Shown here in pieces: positions 1-11,727 of a stretch of 64,000 bases of DNA. The notes beneath the pieces are model-generated. The model made no database searches, had not been told where the DNA came from, and worked only from the letters and a program-made list of their open reading frames with translations. The number at the start of each line of letters is the position of its first letter. Position 1 is the stretch's first letter. The translations under genes were made by a program, and so were the position numbers. The stretch lies in assembly GCA_911728455.2 (NCBI GenBank), contig OU452221.1:10212141-10276140 (forward strand), in the 5' to 3' direction. Source of the stretch: Marthasterias glacialis (taxonomy: Eukaryota; Echinodermata; Asteroidea; Forcipulatida; Asteriidae).

Positions 1-2196
1 TAAATCAAAGATTTGAAGGCCCTTGCTTTTATGGATTGTTAAAAATGGTCCAAAATTGTGCCCCTGGGGTTGTTAAATTTCATCCTGGGGCATTTTGGGT
101 AAACTGGCCCTCTAAAAATGGCCCTATTTTGCTAACAGTGTATGGTCATTTTTCAAAGAACTCTGGCCAGTTTACTCGTTCATGGGTATTTTTAATTTGG
201 GTCAGCCTAGCAAAAATTCTCAACGGCTAACCTACTAAAAATTGAAAAGAAAAATGAAGTCCATTTGTCAGAAAATATATTTGATCTGTTTTCTAGAGGC
301 TGAGAGACTTTTAAGTATTTTTTTTTTTAGTATTTTTGAATATTTAGCATTTAGCATTGGTTACTATGGGGGCCTATAGTGTGGTGCACCATCAGACATA
401 AGGTTGTTTATGTCTGTGGGTGCACACACCCTCGAGAGCGATGTGTGTGTGATAGCGCCCTCTGTTGCGGATATTATGCTGTAAGGTGACAAGATGAACG
501 TCTGATACCTGTAACTCATCAATCAGTTAAAAACGCTTTAGTTTGCAGAGACCAGTCTAGCCATGGGGCGCAATTAGAAATCGCTATAGTTTTACGTTGC
601 GTCCGATTTTTGTATCTTGAGTGGCGAAATAGGTGAATGCTCGTGGGTAAATGAAACTTTTTATAAGGGTAAGTATGTTGATGATATTGTTCAACGTGTC
701 CACTCAAATAGGATTGATTTAAAGTACCACCAGAGTTGCACAACTTCGTTTGTTTCTTAATGTTTTTGTTATTTCTACCTCCCTCCATCAGTCCGTCCAC
801 TAGGCACTATCTCATGGCATAGACTCTAGAGCAAGGACCAGCCCTCTATGCTTTTCAAATTCACATGATTTGGTATTCTCTGTAAAACTGTAGTATTCAT
901 AAATTCAATTAAGAATTGGTGGAGCGACATCACACTATGTAGCCGTGGGAAATTCACGTAATGAGGAAAACTAAAAAGAAACTACTTCACTTGAGCACAA
1001 AACAGTTTGATGGTAATTATAAATATAAGCGCATCCTACTCCTCAGACTCGGAGAGGCTTTTTCATGTTTTTAGGTGACACATTGCGGCGTGAGTGGTCA
1101 GTTGCAATGCATGATTTGATAAAACTGTCATTTTTATTTTGCCAAATGAGATTGTGCATTCAGTTATTATACCAGAAGCTAGACCCAGTAACTGGGGCGC
1201 TGTACTCCTTTTTTGAGATTTTGTGATTGAAAATACTTATTTCTCTTATTTTAAAGAAGTAAAAATAAGACTTCTAGGATTCAAAGTAACATTATCTATC
1301 ATTTAAAGCTTAAACCAGTGACTAAGAGTGCATTTGGAATGAGTTGTCGGTAGGTTTTTTCGAGTTGTCGGTAGGAGTCGGCAATTAGTAGGACCGTCGT
1401 ACTAGCGCCCCAGTTAGACCCAGTAACTTGGGCGCTGTACTCCTTTTTTGAGATTTTTGACATTATCTGTCGTACTAGCGCCCCAGTCCATGGTATATTT
1501 GGAAAGTGCTCCGAAGCGTTTTTTTCTGAATCAGTTACAAAATTGTCAAAATTGCAACAAAGACTCGACAGAATTGCTTGAAAATCGCCTACTGGCTTCT
1601 CCAAGTATTTTCAAACATCGGACTCGCGAAGTCAAAACTATTTTACTCATTTCTCAAAAACTATAGACCGTGCAACCTTTGTTTACAGAAAGAGTGTCCT
1701 TATAGATTCCAGGTCCTTTTCGGCAGGCAAAATACTTAACTGGTCATATGGGAAATGTTACATTTTGTGTCATAAATTCCACGTAAATTCAAGAGCTATA
1801 CAAATAACAGCTTTAAACAAGTTTTGAGATGTGCCCCCTTTTCAAAAGTTGATAAAAATCGGACAGTGCAATCTCCATAAAATAATAATAGCCTACTTTT
1901 AAAATGTTTTCTTCCATTGAGCTACATACAAATCGTGCCTGCAGGAAGTCCAGGCTCTGTGGCTCTTTTGTAAACATGTGATGTCACAGGTTACATTGTC
2001 TCCAGGCTATGTAGCATTTAAAATTCTTTAAGCAAAAGCATTTTACGTGACTATCTTTATACACGTTAATCAGTGAACAATTAATTTTATGCACGTGACA
2101 CACGTTAATCAGTGAACAATTAATTTTATGCACGTGACATATATGTATGTGCTTTTTTAAGTAGCACTTCACTGCTAAAGGGTGCCAGACATCAGA
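1..2196. other. Upstream flank of LIN37
   Basis: No supportable gene. It holds the LIN37 promoter region (no clear TATA box), a local repeat unit around 1181-1500 in which the phrase ACCCAGTAACT(T)GGGCGCTGTA occurs twice and GTACTAGCGCCCCAG twice, and a dispersed repeat at 1665-2003. The rest is low-complexity or unique sequence with no domain-like reading frame. Confidence 0.6.
1665..2003. repeat. Dispersed GACC..TGTAACC element, copy 1
   Basis: About 340 bp beginning GACCGTGCAACC and ending GGTTACATTGTC, so the ends are inverted copies. The interior contains the phrases GGCAGGCAA, CAAGTTTTGAGATGTGCCCC and CCTGCAGGAAGTCCAGGCTC, shared with copies at 5381-5733 and 35365-35673. It looks like a non-coding terminal-inverted-repeat element. 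Superfamily not determined because target duplications are unclear. Confidence 0.75.
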
Positions 2197-5100
2197 ATGA
2201 GTATGAGAGGAAAGCAGAATCAGCAACCGGAGAGAGAGAAGCCAGATGTGATGGGACCCCGCAGTAAACTAGAAGGGGTCTTACAGAACCTAGTGGAAAG
2301 AGCAGAAGAGGAGAGGTAATTTGTAGTCTTCGCTTGGAAGCTCAGTGGTGCCGGGCAAGAACATGTTTTATGAACATGGTTCCCTGGACAAGATATTTGG
2401 GGAAAGTTGACATTTATTTGTTGCATCTCCAAGATATTATGGACCTTCTTCCCAGACGTCCTTAGCATCCCTACCATTTTCGGACAAATGATAAGAAATT
2501 AAAAATCTACGTTCAGTTTTGTGTATTACATATGTGACACAGTGAGTTCTTTTGTACAAGTGAAGTCATTTTATTATTAAAAAAAAAAAATTAAAAAAAA
2601 GTTGATACAGAGGGTCTACAAGTGGTGATATTGTAGGCCAAAATCATGGAAGAAACATTAGCTACTACATGTAGGTAGCTCCAAACTATTAAAAGATGAA
2701 GTTTCTGTCCTCTGTGTAAATGTCTGCACCTCACAGAGTAGCCTTTCTAAAAGGCCTTTGTGGCTCAGACATCTGTGTAGCCACGAAGCCACTGCAGCGA
2801 AGACCAAGTCAGCGCGCACGACAAGTGGCGAAGCCACGAGGGCCTTTTCCAACTTGTCAGGAGTTTCTAATGTTTTTCTTTATTTCTCAAGTTTTGCTAC
2901 CCTAACACTCAGGGTAGCAAATTTGCCAGCCAATTAAATGGGGTCAGCATGCATTAACCTCATCCACAATGTGATTGGTTAACCTTTCAGTGCTTTTCTT
3001 ATTTGCGTAAAAATTATGAATAATTTATGTCAAAACTAAATGAATAATACAACAACCACGAAATGCAAAAAAAGTTGGGAAAGGCCCTCGTGGCTTTGCC
3101 ACTCTATCATGCGCGCTGACTTGGTCTTTGCGGCTACATATCTTGTCTAAGCCACAAAGGCCTTGACAAAAGACTACTCACAGAGGGGTGAGTGAAGGAA
3201 TGATGTTATGCACCTCAGTGCTAGTTGAATGTACACCTAAGACTGCACATGGTTGTTGCTAGGCAAGAGCAGTACTCTTAAGGGTTGTACCACTGTGTGT
3301 AGGTTAAACTTACTTTTAAATGCCCCAGCTCAACGTTGGTAAACTGACTGTGTAAATGCTTCAATTCTTTGCACAAATCAAGATATATGTAATAAAACCA
3401 ACCTGTGAAAATGTCGGCTCATTTTGTTGTTTCATTTGTGAGAAAACAGTAAAAATGCAATCAGCATTTTTGTACGCATTCCTGTAGGATCTTGTTTTGG
3501 ATCTTATTTCATTTAGTATTTACACTTCAGGCAGAAATATTTGTGTACCATCATTATCTTTATACCATGTAAGATATATATATGTAAATCTGTGAACATT
3601 TATGTTTTTCTTCTTACCAATGTTGAGCTGGGGCTTTATAGGAACAGTGCAATAAAGGTGCCTGGTGTGGATTTGACAAAGCGCTAGGACTAGTCTTATC
3701 TCGAGTTAGAATGAGTATAAACTAGTCCTAACTTATAGGACTTGTCATAAGTAAGGGTTAGTCCTAAGTTAGGACTAGTTTTGTGAAATCCGACCCCTGG
3801 TCACACTAAGTACATCTGATCGGACCCTATTATCATGTTTGGATAGTATTACTTGTAGCTCCAGTCAGAGGTTTGTGGTTAAGTTATGTGAGTTCTCTTA
3901 AGATTGCTGGGGACTCATAGCAGTAGCCTGTGTACACGGTGTAGCACCTTGATGGTGTAAAAACTCAAATGGTTTTACTAGATGCTAAGATAATCTTGAG
4001 GAGTTAGACTGTGATTGGTGCAGTGGCGTAACTATAAAGGGGGCATGTGCCCCCCCCCCCAACTCATTAATTCTCCTTTTATTTTTATTTTTTATTATTA
4101 CTTTTTTTACAGTCATCCCGAGGAAATTGAACTGAATCCCGTCATCAAAACAGAAGTGGAAGCAGACAGGTAAGATCATATGTGTTGTGGATGTTGTCTA
4201 ACGTGTCTGAAGATGCTCAACAGAGTAGTGTTTGCCATTTGTATACAATGGGTACGTTCAGTGAGCTTGCCCGGGTCGACTCGGTTGGGCTCATCCGGGT
4301 GAGCTTCAAACATGAGCTAACTGAATGTCAACTTCCCCTAGCAATTATACCAAATGCATCTTGGGACAGCTGGCCAGAACTACTTTCATTGTGTGCATTA
4401 CCTCCGAAACTCCTCTAGAGTCACGAAGAGGTTATAAAGTAGTTATTCATGGTGAAACTGCGATGATAACGTTATTTTACAAGCCCAGCTTAATACAAAA
4501 GTTCACGTCTACTAATTAAACAATTTTACTAAATACTCACTAAGTCAATGTTTTAGGCTGAGAATGTGTGTCAAACTGCTCGAAAGTGTCCCGCTGAATA
4601 ACAAAAGTATGGCAGCCTTTGAGAGAATTTTTTTTTGTGGTGACATCATGCACCAGGTTGAGCCCCTTGTAACCTGCTCCAAAAGCTGGGGGCTGACCCT
4701 GGTGAGCCTCACGACAATTACGTCAAAGATATTTTGAATGCACTGGGGTCAGACCTGGGACCCAGGAAAGCTAATCCATCGCGCCCTTAGATGTCTTTTG
4801 GAAACCTGTTGCCTTTTTTTTACCCTGTCTTTCTTAACACCCCGTTAATGTCATTCCTTAGCTTTTGGAAGAGTACTTTTAATCTATAGATTCACAAACT
4901 ATTTATACTCAAGATTCTGGCCAACACCCCAGTAGGCAACTTAAGTGCACAATCTCTCACTTCATCTCTACATGGTTTTAAGCTAGGGGGTGGAGTTTGC
5001 CTCGATGTCTTTTTGTACACTCTATTTCTGAATGTGGAAACCCTGCTTAATCATTCATAAATGTAAACGAGGCAATTTGAACATCTTTTTAGCAACTTTA

Positions 5101-8100
5101 GGGTATTCAGTTTTCCAAGTCTGTTTCCACTTTTTGGTATACTTGAGATGACGTAATGTTCTTGAATGAATTTCTCATGTTAACCTGAGGTGCACACTTT
5201 CTACAATAATTTTGGTTGCTGCAGTGAACCTGTTGAGATTGCATTACCAGCAAAGAGACCCAACCGATCAAGAAAGAGAAGAAAGAGGGAACTTCCTTCA
5301 GATCATCTTGACAACGAGCTCATAGATGCAGCCAGACTACAGCGTAAGTCTGTTCATAAATCTCGGCATGGTTCTTAGTACGGACCATGTAACCATTGCA
5401 GTTGATTGTTTACAAAAAAGAGTGACCTCGTACATTCCAGGGACTTTCTGTCAGGCGAGACACTACACTGGTCATTTTGGAAATCTTACACTTTGTATCC
5501 TAAATTTCCACTTAAGTGCAATCTTCGGTTATAGAAGAAACAACTGTACAAGTTATGAGATGTGCCCCCATTCTTAATATCAAAAGTTGATAATAATCAG
5601 ACAGTGTAATCTCCATATTGATAATATGTTAGTATGGGAATTATCTTCCATTGGTCTGTACAAATCGTGCCTGCAGGAAGTCCAGGCTCTGCGGCTCCTT
5701 TGTAAACGTGTGATGTCATAGGTCACATGGCCTATTCGGTAATCATTGTAGCATTGACACATCACAGGTCAAGGCTTTATTTTTTGTCTAAAGATTCATG
5801 TTTAATTTGCTGCTTTGTTTTGTAGAAAGCTGACTGCAGATTGAGAAAGATTGTCTTGCTTACAACCCTGTTTATTTCATGGGGAAACAAGTTACTTTTT
5901 GAACCAGTCGATGCCGGGAATCTACTTTTTTTTCCAGGGCCCTCTGGTTTTCCTCCGTCCGGAAAAATCAAACACTTGATCTCAGACTGTGCTTGGTGGT
6001 CATATTAGCCTTTCGTCAAGGCCTTCGTGGCTTAGACATCTGTAGCCGCAAAGCAACTGCAGCAAAGACCAAGTCAGCGCGCACGAGGGCATTTTCCAAC
6101 TCGTCAGGAAATTCTGATGTTTTTCTTTATTTCTCGATTTTGCAAAATTCCCAGCCAATCAGAAGCGATGGGGTCAGCGCGTATTAACCTCTTCCGCATT
6201 GTGATTGGTCAATGTTTCAGCGCTGTTCTGTTTGAAACTTGAAACTTTGAAACCGCAAAATCGACTTGTATTGGTCTTCGCGGCTACATAGCTGTCTAAG
6301 CCACGAAGGCCTTGACAAAAGGCTATGGTCATATTGGTCAATGTAGCCGGCTGCCAAAGGCGCCCTTGCATGCGTGCAGCTTGAAGACATTGTAAACGCT
6401 TCCATCACAATTCAGCTTCTCAGCTGCTAATAAAGATGATTAGCCTCCCAAATTATAAGTTGTTAAATTTATTTGAAACTAGATGATAGGAATGAATTTA
6501 CTCTTATTCAATTAGACATAGGTGAATACTTGTTGACATGCAATTTATCCGGAAGTAGTTTAATAATTTCATGAACACAGTCATATATATAGAATGAATG
6601 GTCTTGAAGTAGATTTCTCCGAGTCAAAAACACTTCTTATCTTCCATTGTGGTTGTAGATTCCTATGTGATGAAGGTGTTTGACCGTAGTGTTGACCTGG
6701 CCCAGTTCAGGACCAACTCGTCACTGTATCCAGTATGCCGAGAATGGATGCAGAATAAACCGGCTGGCCAGAGAGGATTAAGGGATCGCTCTCCATCTCC
6801 CGAACCTTTGGATGACTCTGATGAGGTACATAAACTACACCTCTTTTTTATGTACCTTCTTTTACATCCCTTCAGAATTAAACAAATCAGTGGAACCCTT
6901 TCTGGGCCCGCTTTCATAGAGCTTCCTAAAGCCCCAGCTCAACATTGGTAAAGTGTCTGTAAATGCTTCCATTCTTTGCAAAAATCAAGTTATATGTTAT
7001 AAAACCAACCTGTGAAAATTTCAGCTCATTTCGTCGTTTCATTTGCCAGAAAACAAAAATAAATGCATTGGCTTTTTTGTATGCAGTCTTCAGTCTCAAG
7101 TGAGCCCAAAATTGATTTTGGATCTTATTTCATTTATTATTCAAAAAAACGATAACACTTCAGGCAGACATATTTCAAGGAACATTTTCTACCGTCCTTA
7201 TCTTTATACCATGTGAGGTATGTGTAAATCATGTGAATATTTATGTTTTTCTTCTTACCAATGTTGAGCTGGGGCTTTAAGCAGAATAAGTTTCTGCTCA
7301 ACAAATTTCTGCTAAGCAAAAATAAGCGGGATACCAGTCACAGGATAGTACATGTGACATGGTGATTTGGCTGGTGACCTTATTCCGGTAAGCATAATTC
7401 GACTCCTGTATTCTAGCTGCCGGACCAGCTGGGTGGTCTAGTGGTAAGAAATCGGCTCTACAATGGCAAAGGTCGTGGGTTCGAATCCCACCCGAATAAC
7501 ATGCCTGTGGATTTTTTTTTTACAGGAGTCGGAAAAATACTCAGTATACAGTGCTTAACACACCTCCATGTGTGAGTAAAAACACAGACATGACAGACAA
7601 TATTCTTTATCCTCGATACAATTTAGCATCTACTAAAATCATTGCAGTACCCGCTGCCCAGATAAAGAATCGGATCTGCGCGCCTCTATCTACTGTGCAA
7701 GCAAATTTTACATGTATTAAACTGTCTGTATGTCTTATCTCATGTTATTTATTCACTCTTATTGTTTCTGTTGATTGCAGAATAGCAATAGTCAGCCATC
7801 TGTATACCTGCTTCCCCGACCCACCAAGCTTGCAGCTTACATGAGGGCAGAGAGTGGACAAGACCCTAGGGTACCACTCCCCATGCCAAATGAAGACACA
7901 CTAGATATTGTAAGTCTGGGGTTGCTTTTCGTGAGACTTACTTTTGTTCATTCGTATTTTGCGAAAAACTAATAGCTGGATTCCTCAAAGAATCGTTCCG
8001 TGTTTCTTAAAAGTTTTGGCTTTGTCAGAATTGTCATATTTGCATAATTGTATTTCATTTTTCTATTTTATTTCATCATTGTTCTTTCCTTTATCTTATT

Positions 8101-10242
8101 TCTTATAAGTAAGCCTTGAGCCATGAGCATCGCTCGTGGTGGATACCGCTGCCTTACAAGTGTACATACATTGTTATAAATTATTGCAGGCAGACGAAGT
8201 GCGCCCTCGGTGTTAATGGGCCTGATGCAATGTTATAATTTTCATAATTGCTTTAAACACTTAAGTCTGTGTGTGTGCTACCTCTGGACTTCCTCTTTTC
8301 TTCTTGGTTCCAGGGGAAAGAGGGCACGAATTGTTTTTCCAGGTATTTCATGCGGCGTAGCAGAGGGGTAGGGGGGTCTGGGGGGCACGTGCCCCCCACA
8401 AATTTCCAGTGCCCCCCCCCATAATTTTTTTTTAGATACATGTAATTCATTAAAGAACACGGCCCCTGGGCTCCCCCTACTGAAGAGCTTTGCCCCCCCC
8501 CACCCCCACCCGTGAAAAAATACTGGCTACGCTGCTGAGTATTTCTCTTTAATTTGTAGGGAGCATGGCTGTGTCCATACTATGCTCCTAATTTGAATTA
8601 TGTGGGATGGTAAGCTTCAGAGAAACTCCCAGTGAGTTTTTGTTTGGGCTCGTACCGTCTCTTTTTGTCAGAGAAATCTTGTACCCTGAAGTTTTGAGAC
8701 AGACAAATCATTTATTGGAATTGGTTACATTGTAGCGCCCGATCATCCGTGTGCTGACCTTTGACCTTCACTAGATATTGTATTGTATTTTGTATCATTC
8801 TGTGCTATTGTATTGTCATTGTGTACTGCTGCTATCTTGTGATGATTCATTTGGTTGCTGGAAATTTTATCTTTTGTAGTTATTGTTATATCGTGTGGAT
8901 TTCCGTGAATGCTCGTCCACTATTAATAGAGGACCTAAATGACCGTACCCCCCCCCCCCCCAACCCCCACTCATATGATGTGGTCATATCACTACCTTAT
9001 TACTATTTAATGTTGTATTGTAAATTATCTGTGTTATGTTCTAGGTTAGTGTACAGTCTTCTGTACTTTACATCATGCAAAGTTTCAAATCCCAATTGAT
9101 GTAAACTGAAAAACAGAGTGTCCCAAATGTTCACTTAATATATTGTACACAAAGCCAGGTGTCAAAAACCCTGAACAGGGTATCCAAAAGACACCAAAAT
9201 GCCCCTTAGGACTAAATAAGTTGATCTACTTCAATTCTTATCCAATGCAGAATTCCGCGGGCTACCTCTCAAAGGATGAGCTACTCAAGAAGAACATGGA
9301 CAGATGGAAAAAGATTAGGCATTCGTGAGTACACGCTGTTGTATGTGTAACTTATATTCTACGTTTACACGTATGTTTGTTTGACCGTATTTTTAAAAGC
9401 ATGAGGGCGCTTTCAATGGCAAACTTCCTTGCAGCACAATTACACTTGTATCTTCTTTTGACTGCTTACATGTTTTCTTGCATCAGTGGCCAAATAGGGC
9501 CAAATAATAATAATAATAATAAAGAAAAAGCAAAGAGTTTTACATGCTTCACATTACATACATTTTGTTCACACACTTCCTCACATGGTCAAAAATCTTA
9601 TTGTGATTTTAAACAATCTGTCAAAAGTTCTTCAAAGACGCGGTGTCATCATGGTTATAGCAGGCCTGTGGCTGTGCATGGAAAGATGAACTCTCACCCA
9701 GATACTGCACATGCGCGCGTTTGCGGTCTTTGTCAAACTGTGATGTGACCGCCGGCACCCACATGCGCTCAGTAACTGGGTTATTCCATTGACTGCTATA
9801 ATCATGATGACACAGCCCCTGTTAAGCAGTGTGGTCACATTCATGTTTTGTCTAGAGTATTGGGCATGCTCATATATATGTATACATGGTTGTTTCGCTT
9901 GCAGCATTTGAAATAAGCAACGTTGGGTTTTTTCAAGTGCTGATTTCTCTTCTTTACCAGTATCGAGGGTATCAGGGATTGGTGCTGGTATGAACTTTAA
10001 ATAAATAAGACTAACAATTGTAAATGGCCTCATTTTTTAACCCCAGCAAAGTCTTTCTCAAAGGCTTTAGTTTATAATGAGTGAGCTTTCAGATTGAACC
10101 TTATCCAATTTTTAATAACAATCCATCTTGTACTTTTGTCTTTATTCTTCATGACTGTAGTTGGAAGTCCAGTGCTCAGTACAATCAGGCTCGCTACAAT
10201 GAGAGTTATGCCATTCTGAAAGCGATGTATGAACGACAGTAG
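2197..10242 (+). CDS. LIN37: LIN37, MuvB/DREAM complex subunit (7 exons, complete)
   Basis: Exons: 2197-2315, 4113-4169, 5225-5343, 6659-6825, 7781-7909, 9251-9324, 10161-10242. All introns are GT-AG and the joined frame is open for 248 codons, close to human LIN37 (about 246). The start ATG follows an in-frame stop at 2176. Recognisable parts: an N-terminal amphipathic stretch (SKLEGVLQNLVERAEEER), a basic nuclear-localisation-like cluster (residues 69-80), the hallmark FDRSVDLAQF (106-115) followed by LYPVCREWM (121-129), and the C-terminal RWKKIR / MYERQ end (stop at 10240-10242). In animals LIN37 joins LIN9, LIN52, LIN54 and RBBP4 in the MuvB core, which with E2F-DP and p130/p107 represses cell-cycle genes in the nucleus. 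The vertebrate CRAW motif reads CREW here. Introns 1, 3 and 4 carry several miniature transposons. Identity is near certain; the exact start could also be the ATG at 2203. Confidence 0.95.
2739..3176. mobile_element. Mutator-like miniature element, copy 1 (9-bp TSD)
   Basis: 438 bp with inverted ends TAGCCTTT...GACTA and inner inverted sequence AGGCCTTTGTGGCTCAGACA / TGTCTAAGCCACAAAGGCCT. It is flanked by a perfect 9-bp direct duplication CTCACAGAG (2730-2738 and 3177-3185). Long TIRs with 9-bp duplications are typical of Mutator-like (MULE) transposition. No coding capacity. It lies in LIN37 intron 1. Confidence 0.85.
3319..3636. mobile_element. TA-flanked miniature element, copy 1
   Basis: 318 bp with ends AATGCCCCAGCTCAACG and TTGAGCTGGGGCTT in inverted orientation, flanked by TA on each side. 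The interior shares AATAAAACCAACCTGTGAAAA and ACACTTCAGGCAGA with copies at 6929, 21833 and 57482. It is non-coding and sits in LIN37 intron 1. A TA duplication fits Tc1/mariner-type transposition but is weak evidence. Confidence 0.8.
3670..3796. repeat. Short inverted-repeat element (TAGGACTAGT type)
   Basis: Starts GATTTGACAAAGCGCTAGGA and ends AGGACTAGTTTTGTGAAATC, imperfect inverted copies, with further internal TTAGTCCTAAGTTAGGACTA palindromes. Probably a miniature hairpin element in LIN37 intron 1; no family assigned. Confidence 0.6.
5381..5733. repeat. Dispersed GACC..TGTAACC element, copy 2
   Basis: Begins GGACCATGTAACC and ends GGTCACATGGCC with the same interior landmarks as the copy at 1665. 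It starts only about 37 bp after the LIN37 exon 3 donor at 5344. Confidence 0.75.
5929..6450 (+). repeat. SINE fragment interrupted by a MULE-type element
   Basis: Segments 5929-6005 and 6335-6450 match consecutive parts of the SINE at 10361-10690 (shared landmarks: ACACTT(T/G)(C/A)GATCTCAG, TTCACAATTCAGCTTCTCAG, CCTCCCAAATTA). The gap between them is exactly the miniature element 6006-6325 plus its target duplication, so the SINE was there first. Confidence 0.82.
6006..6325. mobile_element. Mutator-like miniature element, copy 2 (9-bp TSD, nested)
   Basis: 320 bp from TAGCCTTTCGTCAAGGCC to GGCCTTGACAAAAGGCTA; the inverted ends extend at least 32 bp with one mismatch. It is flanked by the perfect 9-bp duplication TGGTCATAT (5997-6005 and 6326-6334). 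It shares interior blocks with copy 1 (AAGACCAAGTCAGCGCGCACGA; TGTGATTGGT). Non-coding; in LIN37 intron 3. Confidence 0.88.
6929..7277. mobile_element. TA-flanked miniature element, copy 2
   Basis: 349 bp; left end AAGCCCCAGCTCAACATTGG is the exact reverse complement of the right end CCAATGTTGAGCTGGGGCTT. Flanked by TA on both sides. Intact ends make this the reference copy of the four-copy family. In LIN37 intron 4. Confidence 0.87.
7399..7660 (+). repeat. tRNA-derived SINE-like element with inverted flanks
   Basis: A tRNA-like head at about 7429-7500 has an A-box-like TGGTCTAGTGG and a perfect B box GGTTCGAATCC in a 5-bp T-stem (GTGGG/CCCAC), but no acceptor-stem pairing, so it is not a working tRNA gene. 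It is bracketed by TCGACTCCTGTA (7399-7410) and TACAGGAGTCGG (7521-7532), inverted copies. Sequence 7549-7660 recurs in reverse at about 54180-54285. Confidence 0.65.
8345..8540. repeat. C-rich GTAGC...GCTAC inverted element
   Basis: GCGGCGTAGC at the left and GCTACGCTGC at the right bracket runs of C and a GGGGGGCACGTGCCCCCC palindrome. Similar C-rich GTGGCGTAAC-type pieces lie near 4015-4075, 39065-39300 and 57905-58035, indicating a dispersed repeat. Non-coding; LIN37 intron 5. Confidence 0.55.
9642..9813. repeat. Inverted-repeat element in LIN37 intron 6
   Basis: Arms GTGTCATCATGGTTATAGCAG and its near-exact inverse CTGCTATAATCATGATGACAC enclose about 125 bp. Likely a miniature TIR element; TSD not clear. 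Confidence 0.6.
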
Positions 10243-10360
10243 TACATGAAGACGTCAGCGATACTGTAAATGTATGTATTTATACCTAACTAAATCTGTA
10301 TCATATATTATTTGCCAACTCAACTTAGTTACGTTGTTCACATCTGTGATAATACATGTA

Positions 10361-10690
10361 TTTATGGGTGGCATGTGCGTAAAGCGCTCGCCTCTCACCA
10401 TCATGTCCCTGGTTCGATTCCCGGCTAGGGCCATATGTGAGTAGAGTTGTGCGTTGGTTCTCTCCTGTGCCACAAGGGTTTTTCTCCAGGCCATCCAGTT
10501 TTCCATCTCTGGAGAAAACAAACACTTTCGATCTCAGGCTGTGCTCCGTGGTCATTTATGGGTTGATGTGGCTGCCTGCCGAATGCGCTCTTGAATACCT
10601 GCAGCTCAAACACGTGTAGCCGCGTCCTTCACAATTCAGCTTCTCAGCTGCCAGTAAGGATGATTACCCTCCCAAATTATTATTATTATT
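10361..10690 (+). repeat. tRNA-derived SINE, full-length-looking
   Basis: Pol III-type head with B box GGTTCGATTCC, a body of about 250 bp and a 3' tail of ATT repeats (10677-10690). Body sequence matches the interrupted copy at 5929-6450. Lies just downstream of LIN37 in the same orientation. Confidence 0.75.
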
Positions 10691-11727
10691 GTATCAGCTT
10701 TTAACATGATGCATTTTTGGTGTATTCTTGGCTAAACCAGAGGCAATTGATTCTTAAGTTAACCAGGTAATAGCTGGTTAACATGGTTGGTGCCTGCTGA
10801 GTTTCTTCCTTTTCAGAGGAGCTTTCTAGAGTAAGGAATTTCAGATTTTTATCTGAAATTAGACCTTTTTGTATCTGCCTTGCTGAAAAAAAAATGGCAG
10901 TTATTTTTTCTATAGGTCGAAAGAAATCACGTTCTTTGATCTGCTTCTCTATTGCTGAGGAAATTGTTCCCCAAATCTCCTTGAAATCTACAGGGGTTAT
11001 CAGAAGGTGGTAATGCCATCTTTTAAACATACTTCCTAAAATTTGGAACCAATTGTTGGACCCTGAATCTTTTAACTTGGTGTAGACTTGTCAAAAGTAT
11101 CCAAAACACGTATTTGTTTTGTGAGAAATTGAACCCAAGGGCTTGAAGCTGTTGAGCGGAAAATAACACCTGTGTTTCTCCGGTATTGTTGTACACTGTA
11201 GTTATTTTCCAAACGAAAGTTGGTGGCGGTTCCAGTCGCAAGCTATGCTCGTTACATGGTGTTGTGGATGGTGTCGTAGTTAAGTAAGATTTTTCTGTAC
11301 TGTAGAGCAATTTGTTTCCGCTTTATAAATTGGGCTGTGGAAGAAATGTTGACGAATTCTTTGTACAGGTTCATGTGAATGCTTAATTCATGGGCACGGA
11401 CATTGAATGTTTATTCATAATGTGCTGGATGTCTTCATAATGCAAATTTAATATCGATAAAGTTTCAAAATTAAAATTGAAGTGGTGGCATTTTTGCTGC
11501 AGTATTGTTCACAAGTTATAAAGCGTTAATGTGAATGACAACTGTTTAAATACAAGGTAGTTTTACCGAGCAACTACATGTATACGTACGAAAAGGTACA
11601 CGTGGCTCAAATGTTAGTGAAATCTCAGTCAATTTTCCAATTGAATACTTCAGATGCACCATAGCAAAGGCCACTGGCAGTTGCCTCCAAGCAGTACATT
11701 TGACAAGCTCTTATGTTCATGTGTGTC

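Noticed and set aside
7429..7500. Genuine tRNA gene with GGTTCGAATCC B box
   Set aside because: Acceptor ends do not pair and the anticodon arm is poorly formed.
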